The notes: generated by a model from the sequence alone, not told the origin. Shown: positions 7,926-16,290, counted from the first letter of the stretch. The stretch is 47,068 nucleotides of DNA from Lachnospiraceae bacterium (GCA_016284315.1 JAEEOO010000060.1:1-47068), one strand, 5' to 3'. Translations and numbers: made by a program.

Positions 7926-9152
7926 ATGAATCTTGAAGCAGCAAAAGCTAAGCTGGCTGAGTTCGGCCAGGAACATGTTCTGAAATATTATGAGGAGCTT
8001 AACGATAATGATAAAAAGGCTCTTCTTACCCAGATAGACGAAACAGATATGAGCATCCTTGCAGCAGCTCTTAATCCCGATAAGGCACCTTCCAAAGGCG
8101 TTATCTCACCTCTTCCCTGCATGGAACTGAATGAGATAAAGGCTAATGAGGAGTCCTTCAGAAAGACCGGATTAAAGGCCGTTAAAGAAGGCAAAGTGGG
8201 TGCTGTTCTTCTTGCGGGAGGAATGGGAACCAGACTTGGATCCGACAATCCCAAGGGAATGTACAATATCGGAATTACTCATGACATCTTCATCTTTGAA
8301 TGCCTTATAAATAATCTCATGGACGTAGTTAAGGAAGCGGATGCATACCTTCACCTTTTCGTTATGACCAGCGAGAAGAATCACGATGCTACCACCGGAT
8401 TCCTTAAGGAAAAGAATTACTTCGGATATCCCGAGGAATATATCCATTTCTTCAAGCAGGAAATGGCAGCAGCAACCGACTATAACGGAAAGATCTATCT
8501 TGAGGAAAAGGGCCGCATGGCAACTTCTCCCAACGGTAACGGCGGATGGTTCATTTCCCTTATGAGAGCCGGTCTTCTTGACAAGGCAAAAGAATGGGGA
8601 ATCGAATGGTTCAACATCTTTGCGGTAGACAATGTACTTCAGAGGATCGCAGATCCCGTATTTGTAGGCGCCACCATCGAGAAAAACTGCTGCGTTGGTT
8701 CAAAGGTAGTAAGAAAGAGTGCTCCCGATGAGAAGGTTGGCGTTATGTGCCTTGAGGATGGCAAGCCTTCCATCGTTGAATATTATGAGCTTACGGATGA
8801 GCTTATGAACGCAAAGGATGAGAAGGGTGATCCCGCATACAACTTCGGTGTTATCCTGAATTATCTCTTCGATATTGAGGAACTTGAGAGGATCGTAAAG
8901 GAGGAACTCCCTCTTCACGTTGTTGAGAAGAAGATTCCATATCTTGATGAAAAGGGTGAACTTGTAAAGCCCGAGGAACCCAATGGTTATAAGTTCGAGA
9001 ACCTTGTTCTGGACATGATCCACCAGATGAGAAGCTGCCTTCCTTTTGAGGTTGTTCGTGAGAAGGAATTCGCTCCCATCAAGAACAAGACAGGAGTTGA
9101 TTCGGTTGAAAGCGCAAGAAAACTTCTTGAGGCAAACGGAGTCACACTGTAG
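7926..9152 (+). CDS. UDPGP-family uridylyltransferase (UDP-GlcNAc or UDP-glucose pyrophosphorylase)
   Basis: A 408-residue protein of the eukaryote-like UDPGP/UAP1 family. It transfers UMP from UTP to a hexose or N-acetylhexosamine 1-phosphate. The nucleotide loop LLAGGMGTRLGSDNPKG starts near residue 95. SPNGNGGW, FAVDNVLQRIADPVF, the base-contact region KVGVMCLEDGKPSIVEY, and the C-terminal FEVVREKEFAPIKN follow in family order. The pattern resembles UDP-N-acetylglucosamine pyrophosphorylase (AGX/UAP1) more than bacterial GalU or GlmU. galE follows after about 130 bases, so the pair may supply UDP-glucose/galactose or their N-acetyl forms for surface polysaccharide. Substrate choice cannot be settled from motifs. 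RBS is TAGGAG about seven bases from the ATG. Confidence 0.88.
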   Translation: MNLEAAKAKLAEFGQEHVLKYYEELNDNDKKALLTQIDETDMSILAAALNPDKAPSKGVISPLPCMELNEIKANEESFRKTGLKAVKEGKVGAVLLAGGMGTRLGSDNPKGMYNIGITHDIFIFECLINNLMDVVKEADAYLHLFVMTSEKNHDATTGFLKEKNYFGYPEEYIHFFKQEMAAATDYNGKIYLEEKGRMATSPNGNGGWFISLMRAGLLDKAKEWGIEWFNIFAVDNVLQRIADPVFVGATIEKNCCVGSKVVRKSAPDEKVGVMCLEDGKPSIVEYYELTDELMNAKDEKGDPAYNFGVILNYLFDIEELERIVKEELPLHVVEKKIPYLDEKGELVKPEEPNGYKFENLVLDMIHQMRSCLPFEVVREKEFAPIKNKTGVDSVESARKLLEANGVTL

Positions 9153-9190
9153 CAGTTAACATTTCGACATGTTATACAAACATTTAAATA

Positions 9191-9219
9191 TTGTTTTAAT
9201 GCCACTGCCACTGTATGCT
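9191..9219 (+). promoter_or_regulatory. Possible promoter for galE
   Basis: TTGTTT at 9191-9196 and TATGCT at 9214-9219 are separated by 17 bases. Both boxes deviate from consensus, so this is tentative. Confidence 0.35.
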
Positions 9220-9283
9220 TGAGGCGTAACAAAAAGCTAAAGGCTTACAAAATTAGTTGATTTAAACAAAAATGAGGTGTTCT

Positions 9284-10303
9284 ATGGGAAAGATTCTTGT
9301 TACCGGCGGTGCCGGATTCATCGGAAGTCACACAGTTGTTGAACTTGTTCAGGCAGGAAAGGATGTGGTTGTTCTTGATAACCTTTCCAATTCCAGCGAA
9401 AAGTCACTGGACAGAGTTGCTACCATTGTCGGCAAAAAGATCCCTTTTTATAAGGCTGACATTTTAGACAGAGATGCTCTTGAAGAGATCTTCTCAAAGG
9501 AAAGCATCGACGCAGTCATCCATTTCGCAGGCCTCAAGGCAGTCGGCGAATCCACTCAGAAGCCTTGGGAGTACTATGAGAACAATATCGCAGGTACCCT
9601 CACTCTTGTGGATGTAATGAGAAAGCACGGATGCAAGAACATCATCTTCTCTTCGAGCGCTACAGTATACGGAAACCCCGCATTTATTCCCATCACTGAG
9701 GAGTGCCCCAAAGGACAGTGCACCAACCCTTACGGCTGGACCAAGTCCATGCTTGAGCAGATCCTTTCGGATATCCAGAAGGCCGACAATGAATGGAACG
9801 TCATCCTTCTCAGATACTTTAACCCCATCGGAGCTCATAAGTCAGGAACCATCGGTGAGAATCCTAACGGTATCCCCAACAACCTTATGCCTTATATCAC
9901 CCAGGTTGCGGTAGGTAAGAGAGATCACTTGAGCGTATTCGGAAACGATTACGATACTCACGACGGAACCGGCGTAAGAGATTATATCCACGTTGTTGAT
10001 CTTGCAATCGGACATGTTAAGGCCCTTCAGAAGATCGAAGAAAAAGCCGGCCTCAAGATCTACAATCTCGGTACCGGACATGGATACAGTGTACTTGATA
10101 TAGTTAAGAACTTCGAGGAAGCAAACGGCGTTAAGATCCCCTATGAGATAGTGGGACGCCGCCCCGGAGATATTGCCACCTGCTACGCAGATCCCGGTCT
10201 TGCTAAGAAGGAATTGGGATGGGAAGCTAAATACGGAATTCGCGAGATGTGCGAGGATTCCTGGAGATGGCAGAAGAACAATCCCAACGGATTTGAAGAT
10301 TAA
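9284..10303 (+). CDS. galE: UDP-glucose 4-epimerase
   Basis: A 339-residue extended short-chain dehydrogenase interconverting UDP-glucose and UDP-galactose (possibly also the N-acetyl forms). The NAD loop is [10 protein letters not shown] at residues 7-16. SSSATVYG and the catalytic YGWTK give the Ser-Tyr-Lys set, and [12 protein letters not shown] is typical of bacterial GalE. I chose ATG 9284 because GAGGTG lies five bases upstream. The in-frame ATG at 9272 would overlap that site. It follows the UDPGP-family enzyme. No clear terminator is present before the convergent minus-strand gene that ends at 10332. Confidence 0.94.
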   Translation: MGKILVTGGAGFIGSHTVVELVQAGKDVVVLDNLSNSSEKSLDRVATIVGKKIPFYKADILDRDALEEIFSKESIDAVIHFAGLKAVGESTQKPWEYYENNIAGTLTLVDVMRKHGCKNIIFSSSATVYGNPAFIPITEECPKGQCTNPYGWTKSMLEQILSDIQKADNEWNVILLRYFNPIGAHKSGTIGENPNGIPNNLMPYITQVAVGKRDHLSVFGNDYDTHDGTGVRDYIHVVDLAIGHVKALQKIEEKAGLKIYNLGTGHGYSVLDIVKNFEEANGVKIPYEIVGRRPGDIATCYADPGLAKKELGWEAKYGIREMCEDSWRWQKNNPNGFED

Positions 10304-10331
10304 TACAAGTTTATAGAACAGACTTAATATG

Positions 10332-10661
10332 CTAGTCCTCTTCGATGACCCTGAACTCCAGGTAGTCGAAGGGGACTTCTTCTATGAAAGAGTCCTGGCC
10401 GAATTTTACCACGGCATTTTTCTTGAAGGCCTTGATATTCTTATCCAGCCAGATAGGCTGGGCAAGGTCCATATTTTGACTCACGGTTTCCAAAGCTTTG
10501 AAGACCTTGTGAGTCCTTGTATCGTTTGATTCGTCTATAACAAGCTCCTGGCAGAGCATGTGAGTATCTTTGAATTGTCTGGCCCAGATTCGCATATAAC
10601 TTCCTTGTGAATAGTCCTTTGGGGGAATATCATATAAACCAAATCGGTTATCTTTGTGCAT
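10332..10661 (-). CDS. Small conserved acidic protein of unknown function
   Basis: A 109-residue soluble protein from ATG 10661, or 112 residues from TTG 10670. No usable ribosome binding site is visible for either, only AGGA touching the ATG. It contains GLYDIPPKDYSQGSYMRIWA, KDTHMLCQELVIDESNDTRT, IWLDKNIKAFKK and ends DYLEFRVIEED. I recall similar short proteins in other clostridia but know no function. It is divergent from the small alarmone synthetase at 10808, sharing a compact promoter region that carries a perfect 12-bp palindrome. The regular sequence and conserved-looking Trp/Tyr pattern argue it is real rather than antisense noise. Confidence 0.7.
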   Translation of the reverse strand: MHKDNRFGLYDIPPKDYSQGSYMRIWARQFKDTHMLCQELVIDESNDTRTHKVFKALETVSQNMDLAQPIWLDKNIKAFKKNAVVKFGQDSFIEEVPFDYLEFRVIEED

Positions 10662-10679
10662 TCCTAACAAAAAAACTAC

Positions 10680-10691
10680 TTAAACGTTTAA
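10680..10691. promoter_or_regulatory. Perfect palindrome in a divergent promoter region
   Basis: TTAAACGTTTAA is a perfect 12-bp palindrome between the starts of the minus-strand 10332-10661 gene and the alarmone synthetase. It could be an operator for either or both genes. Confidence 0.4.
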
Positions 10692-10726
10692 TAAAATGTA
10701 ATATTTGTGTAAATACTTTGAAAATA

Positions 10727-10735
10727 TGGTATTAT
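10727..10735 (+). promoter_or_regulatory. Extended -10 promoter for the alarmone synthetase
   Basis: TGGTATTAT is an extended -10 (TGn plus TATTAT). The -35 side is poor. The predicted transcript would start near 10742, about 65 bases before the chosen ATG. Confidence 0.45.
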
Positions 10736-10807
10736 TATAAAGGATTACGGATATTCCGACAAGCAAGTCAAAAGGATTTGACATTAAACTTAAAGGACAC
10801 ACAAGAA

Positions 10808-11440
10808 ATGGAGTTAATAGGCGACAACGACGGAATAGAGACATGGCAGGAAGTCAACCTCCTATATAATGCAGCGTTACATCAGATGGAAACAAAGATG
10901 GAGATCCTTAACGAGGAATTCCAGCACGTACATCAGTACAACCCCATCGAGCACATTAAGGCGAGGATCAAGACTCCCGAAAGTATTGTTAAGAAACTGA
11001 AAAGGAACGGCTTGGATTCGACCATAGAGAATATGGTGAATCATGTGAATGATATAGCGGGTATAAGGATCATATGCTCTTTTACTTCGGACATCTACCG
11101 CATAGCGGAAATGATCAATCACCAACAGGATATTCAGGTCCTTAAAGTAAAAGATTATATAACCTACCCCAAGGCCAGTGGGTACAAAAGTTATCACATG
11201 ATTGTAACCGTGCCGGTTTACCTCTCCGACAGAAAGGTGGATACCAAGGTGGAGATCCAGATTCGCACCGTAGCTATGGATTTCTGGGCCAGCTTGGAGC
11301 ACAAGATAAATTATAAGTTTGAAGGGGACGTACCGACGCATATTTCTCAGGAATTGATCGACTGCGCGAAGATGGTGTCAGATCTCGATGACAAGATGCT
11401 GCAGCTCAATGATGAGATCATGGATCTTGGCCGCAAGTAA
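10808..11440 (+). CDS. Small alarmone synthetase, RelQ/SasB type ((p)ppGpp synthetase)
   Basis: A 210-residue RelA/SpoT-homology synthetase, the length of single-domain RelQ/YjbM proteins; the hydrolase, TGS and ACT domains of long Rel are absent. It transfers pyrophosphate from ATP to GDP or GTP. Visible motifs are the substrate-binding helix RIKTPESIVKKLKRNG, NDIAGIRIICSF, YPKASGYKSYHMIV with the GYKSYH signature, and EIQIRTVAMDFWASLEHKI with the catalytic glutamate. The RelQ-type C-terminal helix follows. I chose ATG 10808 because AAAGGA at 10792-10797 is ten bases upstream. Longer in-frame starts would reach back through the promoter. A strong hairpin lies after the stop. Confidence 0.93.
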   Translation: MELIGDNDGIETWQEVNLLYNAALHQMETKMEILNEEFQHVHQYNPIEHIKARIKTPESIVKKLKRNGLDSTIENMVNHVNDIAGIRIICSFTSDIYRIAEMINHQQDIQVLKVKDYITYPKASGYKSYHMIVTVPVYLSDRKVDTKVEIQIRTVAMDFWASLEHKINYKFEGDVPTHISQELIDCAKMVSDLDDKMLQLNDEIMDLGRK

Positions 11441-11472
11441 TATTCGAAAAACTTAATTGTTGCGTGAATAGC

Positions 11473-11514
11473 AAAGGACTTGTCGCGAAAGGCTCCGACA
11501 GGTCCTTTGTCTTG
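11473..11514 (+). terminator. Terminator after the alarmone synthetase; start of a 420-base gene-free stretch
   Basis: AAAGGACTTGTCG pairs with CGACAGGTCCTTT over 13 bp (one G-T). The tail TGTCTTG is only partly T-rich, so efficiency is uncertain. The stretch 11441-11860 also holds the hairpin at 11583, several TTAACA-type motifs near 11675-11700 and the promoter at 11775. Confidence 0.7.
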
Positions 11515-11582
11515 TGTAACATTCTTTTGTTCATATTATTTGAGGAGAACCGAAAAGATAATTTTCGCCTATAAATGAGGAG

Positions 11583-11608
11583 TGCCCGGATCCCTTTCGG
11601 AACCCGGG
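11583..11608. other. GC-rich hairpin without a T-run
   Basis: GCCCGG and CCGGGC pair, with an imperfect inner stem (ATCC/GGAAC) and a TTTC loop. No T-run follows on either strand, so I do not call it a terminator. The DNA around it is AT-rich. Confidence 0.5.
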
Positions 11609-11774
11609 CGATTATGAAAAAATGATCGAATAACACTTCACTTTGTTCTTGAGACAATAATACCAAGCAAATGTTAACAAAATATGAACACGCTGTTAAT
11701 GATTGGTAAATATTTACAACGAAGTCAAAAAAATAAGCATTTCTTTGTGCAATATTAACAAATAACCCCAAGAG

Positions 11775-11803
11775 TTGTAAAGTGTTTGAAAAAATGATAA
11801 AAT
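11775..11803 (+). promoter_or_regulatory. Promoter for the 11861-13012 (and perhaps 14619) genes
   Basis: TTGTAA at 11775-11780, 17-base spacer, TAAAAT at 11798-11803. Transcription would begin near 11810. Confidence 0.65.
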
Positions 11804-11860
11804 CTAATATTGTCTGAAAGTATGTAATTGGTATGCTAACTAAACGTCGGGAGGATTAAA

Positions 11861-12436
11861 ATGGATACCTTAATGGACAAGCTGGCGCAGAAACTCAATG
11901 CGCAGGAGATGATCAGGGCAAACGGAGAAGCCGAGACCGAGCAGATGAATTTCTTAAAGACTCAGGTCAGTGAATATCAGGGCTGTCTCGATAAACTTGC
12001 ACAGGTGTGCAATGAACTTGGAAATCTTGAAACCCGCCTTGGCAATTTAAGCCTGCCCGATAACAAAGCTGTTTCCGATGAAACCGTTTCTGAGATCAAA
12101 AAGCAGCTTGAAACTTTGAGCCAGTCCACCGACAGCCAGCTCAAGGATCTTACAGAGTCCACCGGCAGACAGATAAAGGATATGCAGGAGGGACTTCTTG
12201 AGAAGGTTAACTCCGATGAGAACCTTCATAAGGAAGGCGTTAGGATATATAAGAACATTCAGGCATCCATGATCAATGAGCTGGAGCCCATTGAGGAGTC
12301 CATCAGAGAGAATGACAGAAAACTGAACAAGAGGATCTCGGGCATCAAGGCAATAGCTATCGTTGCACTTTGCTTTTCCGGTGTGACTCTGTTTGGAGTT
12401 ATCTATTTGATATTGGTTTCATTACATATTTTATAA
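11861..12436 (+). CDS. Coiled-coil protein with a C-terminal membrane anchor
   Basis: 191 residues of unknown function. Residues 1-160 are polar and strongly helical, with heptad-like segments (for example KKQLETLSQSTDSQLKDL and IEESIRENDRKLNKRI) predicting coiled coil. Residues about 163-189 form one hydrophobic segment (AIAIVALCFSGVTLFGVIYL), followed by only a few residues, so the protein is probably tail-anchored with its coil in the cytoplasm. The N-terminus MDTLMDKLAQKLNAQEMIRA looks like one I have met in other Lachnospiraceae, without a known role. RBS is GGGAGGA. Twelve bases separate it from the flavin reductase-like gene. Confidence 0.8.
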   Translation: MDTLMDKLAQKLNAQEMIRANGEAETEQMNFLKTQVSEYQGCLDKLAQVCNELGNLETRLGNLSLPDNKAVSDETVSEIKKQLETLSQSTDSQLKDLTESTGRQIKDMQEGLLEKVNSDENLHKEGVRIYKNIQASMINELEPIEESIRENDRKLNKRISGIKAIAIVALCFSGVTLFGVIYLILVSLHIL

Positions 12437-12448
12437 TTAGGTGTATTA

Positions 12449-13012
12449 ATGAGTAAAGAATTATGGAGACCGGGCAATATGCTCTATCCGCTTCCTGTTG
12501 TTATGGTCAGCGTCGCGGATGAGAACGGCAAGCCCAATATCCTTACAATAGCTTGGGCGGGAACGGTTTGCTCCGATCCTGCTATGGTATCTATCTCGGT
12601 CCGTCCGGAAAGATATTCCTACAATATAATTAAGAAAACAGGGGAATTTGTTATAAACCTGACCACAAAGGATCTTGCTTTTGCAACCGATTATTGCGGA
12701 GTCAAGAGCGGCAGGGATGTTGACAAGTTTAAGGAAATGAAGCTTACGGCTGTGCCTGCCGAGCATGTTAAGGCACCGCTCATAGGTGAAAGCCCCGTTA
12801 ATATTGAATGCAGGGTAAAGGAAGTGATCCCCCTCGGATCCCACGATATGTTCATCGCGGAAGTCCTTGCCGTGCACGCCGATACGGCATATAAAGACGA
12901 AAAAGGGAAATTCTGTCTTGAGAAAGCTGAACCCATTGTTTATTCCCACGGCGCTTATCTGACTACCGGAGAGCAGCTGGGAACCTTCGGCTTCAGCGTT
13001 AAGAAGAAATAG
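12449..13012 (+). CDS. Flavin reductase-like FMN-binding protein
   Basis: 187 residues of the flavin reductase-like split-barrel family. It opens RPGNMLYPLPVVMVS, then has NILTIAWAGTVCSDPAMVSISV, with the FMN-contacting segment NILTIAW and the aromatic RPERYSYN. KTGEFVINL follows, and SPVNIECRV lies in the second half. Such proteins bind FMN and use NAD(P)H to reduce flavin, or serve as small redox proteins in anaerobes. The true electron acceptor is not predictable. Coupled by five bases to the M23 peptidase gene, though a shared function is not obvious. Confidence 0.85.
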   Translation: MSKELWRPGNMLYPLPVVMVSVADENGKPNILTIAWAGTVCSDPAMVSISVRPERYSYNIIKKTGEFVINLTTKDLAFATDYCGVKSGRDVDKFKEMKLTAVPAEHVKAPLIGESPVNIECRVKEVIPLGSHDMFIAEVLAVHADTAYKDEKGKFCLEKAEPIVYSHGAYLTTGEQLGTFGFSVKKK

Positions 13013-13026
13013 AGTTTTTGGTTTTA

Positions 13027-14619
13027 ATGGAACACAAAAGAATTAAACGCACTCACAAAAGAATAGAATTCGGATTTATTTTTGGCTCACTGTTTACACT
13101 TCTTCTGTGCGGTTTCTTTACAAACGGGCTCAGAAAGTTTGAACACACCGGAAACAATACTTTTCATATATATTTGAACGGCGCATACATGGGGACCGTT
13201 AATGATGAGGAAAAGGCAGAACACCTCCTTATCGAGTCCCGTAGGAAAGTTGCGTCTGAAAGCACTTCTCTTATGTTCATGACGAGCGATCTTGATATTA
13301 AAGGAGAAGAAAAACTTTTTGGCAAGGTCGATTCGGAAAATCGTGTTAAGAGCAACATGCAGGCAGAACTCCGGAAGACAGTTGACGAATCCATTCAGAG
13401 AACCTGTACCGTCAAGATCGAGGAATACATGATCACCCTCAGCAGTGTTGAGGATGTGAGAAAGCTTCTTCAGGCGGCACTTGATCTCTATGATCAGTCC
13501 GGAAGATTTGAAGTTGAACTTTCCAATTCAAACGACAGAGACTTTAACGTCATTACTCCCAAGGTTATTGATACCTATTCCGGAAAAGAAGTTGTTAAGG
13601 AAGAAGAATTCAAACTTCCCACCGGCGGTGTATCTGAGTTTATTGATACCTGGGGCTTGTCCGAGATAGATGACGATGACAGCAAGAGTTTTGAGGATTA
13701 CGAACTTGGCGTCCTTCAGATGAATTTCATCGAGGATGTAGAGATAAGCCAGGGATATCTTCCTAACTCACAGGTCACACCACTTGATGTAGCCATCGAG
13801 AATGTTACCAAGGAGCAGGAGACTCCCGGAGAGTATGAGATCAAATCCGGCGATACCCTTTCCGGTATTTCCATGACGGTCAATATTCCTATGGAGACCC
13901 TGGTAGCTTTGAACCCCGAGAAACTGGAAAATGTAAATTCCACCATCCATGTGGGAGACGTCCTTACCATCACCGTCCCCGAACCTGAGCTTTCAGTAGA
14001 GAGGGTCGAGAGGATATATGTTGAGGAAGTATATGATGCGGATGTTATCTATGTAGATAACGACGACTGGTACACAACCCAGACCCAGATACTTCAGCAG
14101 CCTTCTTCAGGATACAGAAAAGCCATCCTGGATGTTCATTATACTAATGATAAACAGATATCCAAGGATGTTGTAAAAGAACAGATCCTGCTTGAAGCCG
14201 TTCCCAAGATAGTAGAGAGAGGAACCAAGACTCCTCCTACTTATATAAAGCCTATTTCCGGCGGACGTATTTCTTCTTACTTCGGATACAGAAGATCACC
14301 CGGAGGAATCGGAAGTACAAACCATAAGGGAGTTGACTGGTATGTTCCTTTGGGAACTCCCGTATATGCATCCAGCGGCGGTACCGTAAGAAGCGCCGGA
14401 TGGGGCAGTGGATACGGATACGTTGTTTACATCGACCATCCCGACGGACGTCAGACCAGATACGCTCACTGCAGCAGACTGGTGGTAAGCGCCGGACAGT
14501 ATGTAAACCAGGGAGACCTGATCGCATACAGCGGAAGCACGGGTAACTCCACCGGACCTCATCTCCACTTCGAGATGCGTATAAACGGTGAACCTGTTAA
14601 CCCGTTGGACTACTTGTAA
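13027..14619 (+). CDS. LysM-G5-M23 peptidoglycan peptidase, membrane-anchored
   Basis: 530 residues from ATG 13027 (a TTG at 13018 is also in frame; neither has a strong RBS). A membrane segment at about 14-33 (GFIFGSLFTLLLCGFFTNGL) anchors or exports the protein. A region of about 230 residues without a recognised family follows. A LysM module lies at about 270-318 (YEIKSGDTLSGISM), a G5-like domain at 330-405 (ending VERGTK) and an M23 metallopeptidase domain at 410-530. Zinc ligands H433 and D437 (NHKGVD) and H514 (HLHFE), plus YAHCS, are intact, so it should be an active endopeptidase cleaving peptidoglycan crosslinks. It is the last gene before the rpmG promoter. Confidence 0.9.
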   Translation: MEHKRIKRTHKRIEFGFIFGSLFTLLLCGFFTNGLRKFEHTGNNTFHIYLNGAYMGTVNDEEKAEHLLIESRRKVASESTSLMFMTSDLDIKGEEKLFGKVDSENRVKSNMQAELRKTVDESIQRTCTVKIEEYMITLSSVEDVRKLLQAALDLYDQSGRFEVELSNSNDRDFNVITPKVIDTYSGKEVVKEEEFKLPTGGVSEFIDTWGLSEIDDDDSKSFEDYELGVLQMNFIEDVEISQGYLPNSQVTPLDVAIENVTKEQETPGEYEIKSGDTLSGISMTVNIPMETLVALNPEKLENVNSTIHVGDVLTITVPEPELSVERVERIYVEEVYDADVIYVDNDDWYTTQTQILQQPSSGYRKAILDVHYTNDKQISKDVVKEQILLEAVPKIVERGTKTPPTYIKPISGGRISSYFGYRRSPGGIGSTNHKGVDWYVPLGTPVYASSGGTVRSAGWGSGYGYVVYIDHPDGRQTRYAHCSRLVVSAGQYVNQGDLIAYSGSTGNSTGPHLHFEMRINGEPVNPLDYL

Positions 14620-14624
14620 AAAAA

Positions 14625-14688
14625 TAGTTGACTCACCCGGATTACTGTGATATAGTAATCGGGCGAGTCAAACTACGACTCTTTTTTT
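14625..14688 (+). promoter_or_regulatory. rpmG-secE-nusG promoter embedded in a long inverted repeat, with an overlapping short terminator-like hairpin
   Basis: TTGACT at 14628-14633, 17 bases, TATAGT at 14651-14656 form a near-consensus promoter. The same DNA is a long imperfect inverted repeat: TTGACTC at 14628-14634 pairs with GAGTCAA at 14665-14671, and inner CCC/GGG and GATTACT/AGTAATC arms pair around it. The right-arm GAGTC can instead pair with GACTC at 14677-14681, directly followed by seven T. Read-through RNA from the M23 gene would carry the whole long stem; RNA started at the promoter (near 14662) would keep only the short hairpin. Confidence 0.75.
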
Positions 14689-14726
14689 AGTGCATTATTT
14701 TATTTAATTATTTCGGAGGAAAAACA

Positions 14727-14876
14727 ATGCGTACCAAGATTACTCTTGCCTGCACAGAGTGCAAGCAGCGCAACTACAATACCACAAAGGAAAAGAAGAC
14801 CATGCCTGACCGTATGGAGATCAAGAAGTACTGTCGTTTCTGCAAGAAGCACACTCTTCACAAGGAAACCAAGTAA
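14727..14876 (+). CDS. rpmG: 50S ribosomal protein L33
   Basis: A 49-residue protein beginning [17 protein letters not shown] and containing [14 protein letters not shown] at the end. The two CxxC pairs (CTEC and CRFC) make this the zinc-binding form of L33, a component of the large ribosomal subunit near the E site. The start is preceded by CGGAGGA with good spacing. The order rpmG-secE-nusG is typical of Firmicutes and supports the call. Confidence 0.96.
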   Translation: MRTKITLACTECKQRNYNTTKEKKTMPDRMEIKKYCRFCKKHTLHKETK

Positions 14877-14903
14877 TTTTTTTGATAATCATCGGAGGTC
14901 AAA

Positions 14904-15104
14904 ATGGAAGATTCCGCAAAGAAAAACACCCCCGGTTTTTTCAGTGGGGTTAAGGCTGAATTTGGTAAAATTACATGGCCTGACAAGAAGACAACCTTTA
15001 AGCAGTCTGTTGCAGTCGTATTAATCTCTGTAGTACTGGGAGTTATCATTGCAGTTCTGGACTTTGGAGCTCAGAATGGCGTAAACTTCCTTACCGGTCT
15101 GTAA
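14904..15104 (+). CDS. secE: Preprotein translocase subunit SecE
   Basis: 66 residues, the short Gram-positive form with one membrane segment. The cytoplasmic amphipathic part contains FFSGVKAEFGKITWPDKKT, the conserved SecE signature (KITWP). A single hydrophobic helix VAVVLISVVLGVIIAVLDF follows. SecE clamps SecY in the protein-export channel. It begins 27 bases after rpmG with GGAGG upstream and is followed 12 bases later by nusG. Confidence 0.96.
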   Translation: MEDSAKKNTPGFFSGVKAEFGKITWPDKKTTFKQSVAVVLISVVLGVIIAVLDFGAQNGVNFLTGL

Positions 15105-15116
15105 GGAGGTATCGAT

Positions 15117-15641
15117 ATGGCAGAAGCAAAATGGTATGTCGTTCACACTTATTCAGGATATGAGAATAAGGTAAAGGCCGATCTCGAGAAGACCATCGAA
15201 AACAACAAAGCACTTGCCGAGCAGATCGTTGAAGTGCGTGTTCCCGTTGAAGATGTAGTAGAGATCAAAAACGGCAAGAAGAAGACTGTTCAGAGAAAAC
15301 TCTTCCCCGGATATGTTCTTGTTAACATGGATATGAACGATGAGACCTGGTATGTTGTCCGCAATACCCGCGGCGTTACCGGATTCGTTGGACCGGGAAG
15401 CAAGGCAGTTCCTCTTACCGATGCAGAGATGAAACCTCTCGGAATCCGTACCGACAATATCAGTATTGATTTCGCAGAAGGCGATACCATCGCTGTTGTT
15501 ACCGGTGTTTGGAAGGATACCGTTGGCGTTGTTCGTAAGATTGATTACAACAAGCAGACCGTTACCATCAAGGTAGAGCTTTTCCAGGGAAGTGAAACTC
15601 CCGTTGAACTCAGCTTCGCTGAGGTTAGAAAGCTCGGCTGA
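15117..15641 (+). CDS. nusG: Transcription termination/antitermination factor NusG
   Basis: 174 residues. The NGN domain begins AKWYVVHTYSGYENKVKADL and includes LFPGYVLVNMDMNDETWYVV and RGVTGFVG. The KOW domain follows at about 120-174 (GVWKDTVGVVRKIDYNKQTV). NusG binds the RNA polymerase clamp and links it to ribosomes or Rho, controlling pausing. AAGGAGG lies upstream at proper spacing. It is the third gene of the rpmG transcript and precedes rplK by 153 bases. Confidence 0.97.
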   Translation: MAEAKWYVVHTYSGYENKVKADLEKTIENNKALAEQIVEVRVPVEDVVEIKNGKKKTVQRKLFPGYVLVNMDMNDETWYVVRNTRGVTGFVGPGSKAVPLTDAEMKPLGIRTDNISIDFAEGDTIAVVTGVWKDTVGVVRKIDYNKQTVTIKVELFQGSETPVELSFAEVRKLG

Positions 15642-15734
15642 TTACCGGTAGAGCAATTTTGATACAGTAATATGTTATGTCCGGATCTATATCCGTGATA
15701 TATGCTTATGGATTTATCCGTAAGTTGTTCCGTC

Positions 15735-15771
15735 GTGGGAGTGTACGTTTTTGACGTGCACGCCTAACCAC
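15735..15771 (+). ncRNA. Hairpin in the rplK leader, possible L1 autoregulatory site
   Basis: GTGG at 15735-15738 pairs with CCAC at 15768-15771, and an inner GTG-TACGT/ACGTG-CAC stem encloses a T-rich loop. A similar GTGGGAG...CCAC hairpin precedes rplK in other Firmicutes as I remember it, and L1 represses this operon in bacteria by binding its leader. The exact L1 motif was not verified. Confidence 0.5.
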
Positions 15772-15794
15772 ATTTATTTTAGGAGGTGCCAATC

Positions 15795-16220
15795 ATGGCA
15801 AAGAAAGTAGAAGGCTACATTAAATTACAGATTCCCGCCGGAAAAGCAACACCTGCGCCCCCGGTAGGACCCGCACTTGGTCAGCATGGTGTAAACATCG
15901 TTGAGTTCACCAAGCAGTTCAATGCAAAGACAGCAGATAAGGGTGACACAATCATCCCCGTTATCATCACTGTTTACTCAGATAGAAGTTTCAGCTTCGT
16001 AACCAAGACTCCCCCTGCAGCAGTTCTTATTAAGAAGGCTTGCAACATCAAGAGTGGTTCCGGAGTTCCCAACAAGACTAAGGTTGCTACCATCTCTAAG
16101 GCTAAGGTTCAGGAGATTGCAGAGCTTAAGATGCCCGATCTTAACGCAGCAAGCCTTGAAGCAGCTATGAGCATGATCGCAGGAACCGCACGTTCCATGG
16201 GTGTTGTTGTAGAGGACTAA
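15795..16220 (+). CDS. rplK: 50S ribosomal protein L11
   Basis: 141 residues. The N-terminal domain has [20 protein letters not shown], the proline-rich signature next to the thiostrepton/GTPase-centre site, followed by [16 protein letters not shown]. The C-terminal RNA-binding domain has the signature [21 protein letters not shown]11 binds 23S rRNA in the GTPase-associated region. I chose ATG 15795 with AGGAGGT upstream; an in-frame ATG at 15786 sits on top of that site. rplA follows after 70 bases containing a small GGCAA/TTGCC hairpin. Confidence 0.97.
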   Translation: MAKKVEGYIKLQIPAGKATPAPPVGPALGQHGVNIVEFTKQFNAKTADKGDTIIPVIITVYSDRSFSFVTKTPPAAVLIKKACNIKSGSGVPNKTKVATISKAKVQEIAELKMPDLNAASLEAAMSMIAGTARSMGVVVED

Positions 16221-16290
16221 TTCGGTAAACGAAATCACAAAATGGGAGGCAATTAATTTTGCCGCTTGAACCTAGGAGGAAATAATCAAT

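Noticed and set aside
10607-10807. N-terminal extension of the alarmone synthetase frame
   Set aside because: It would run through the promoter and over the divergent gene's start. The 210-residue version matches the RelQ length and has a proper ribosome site.
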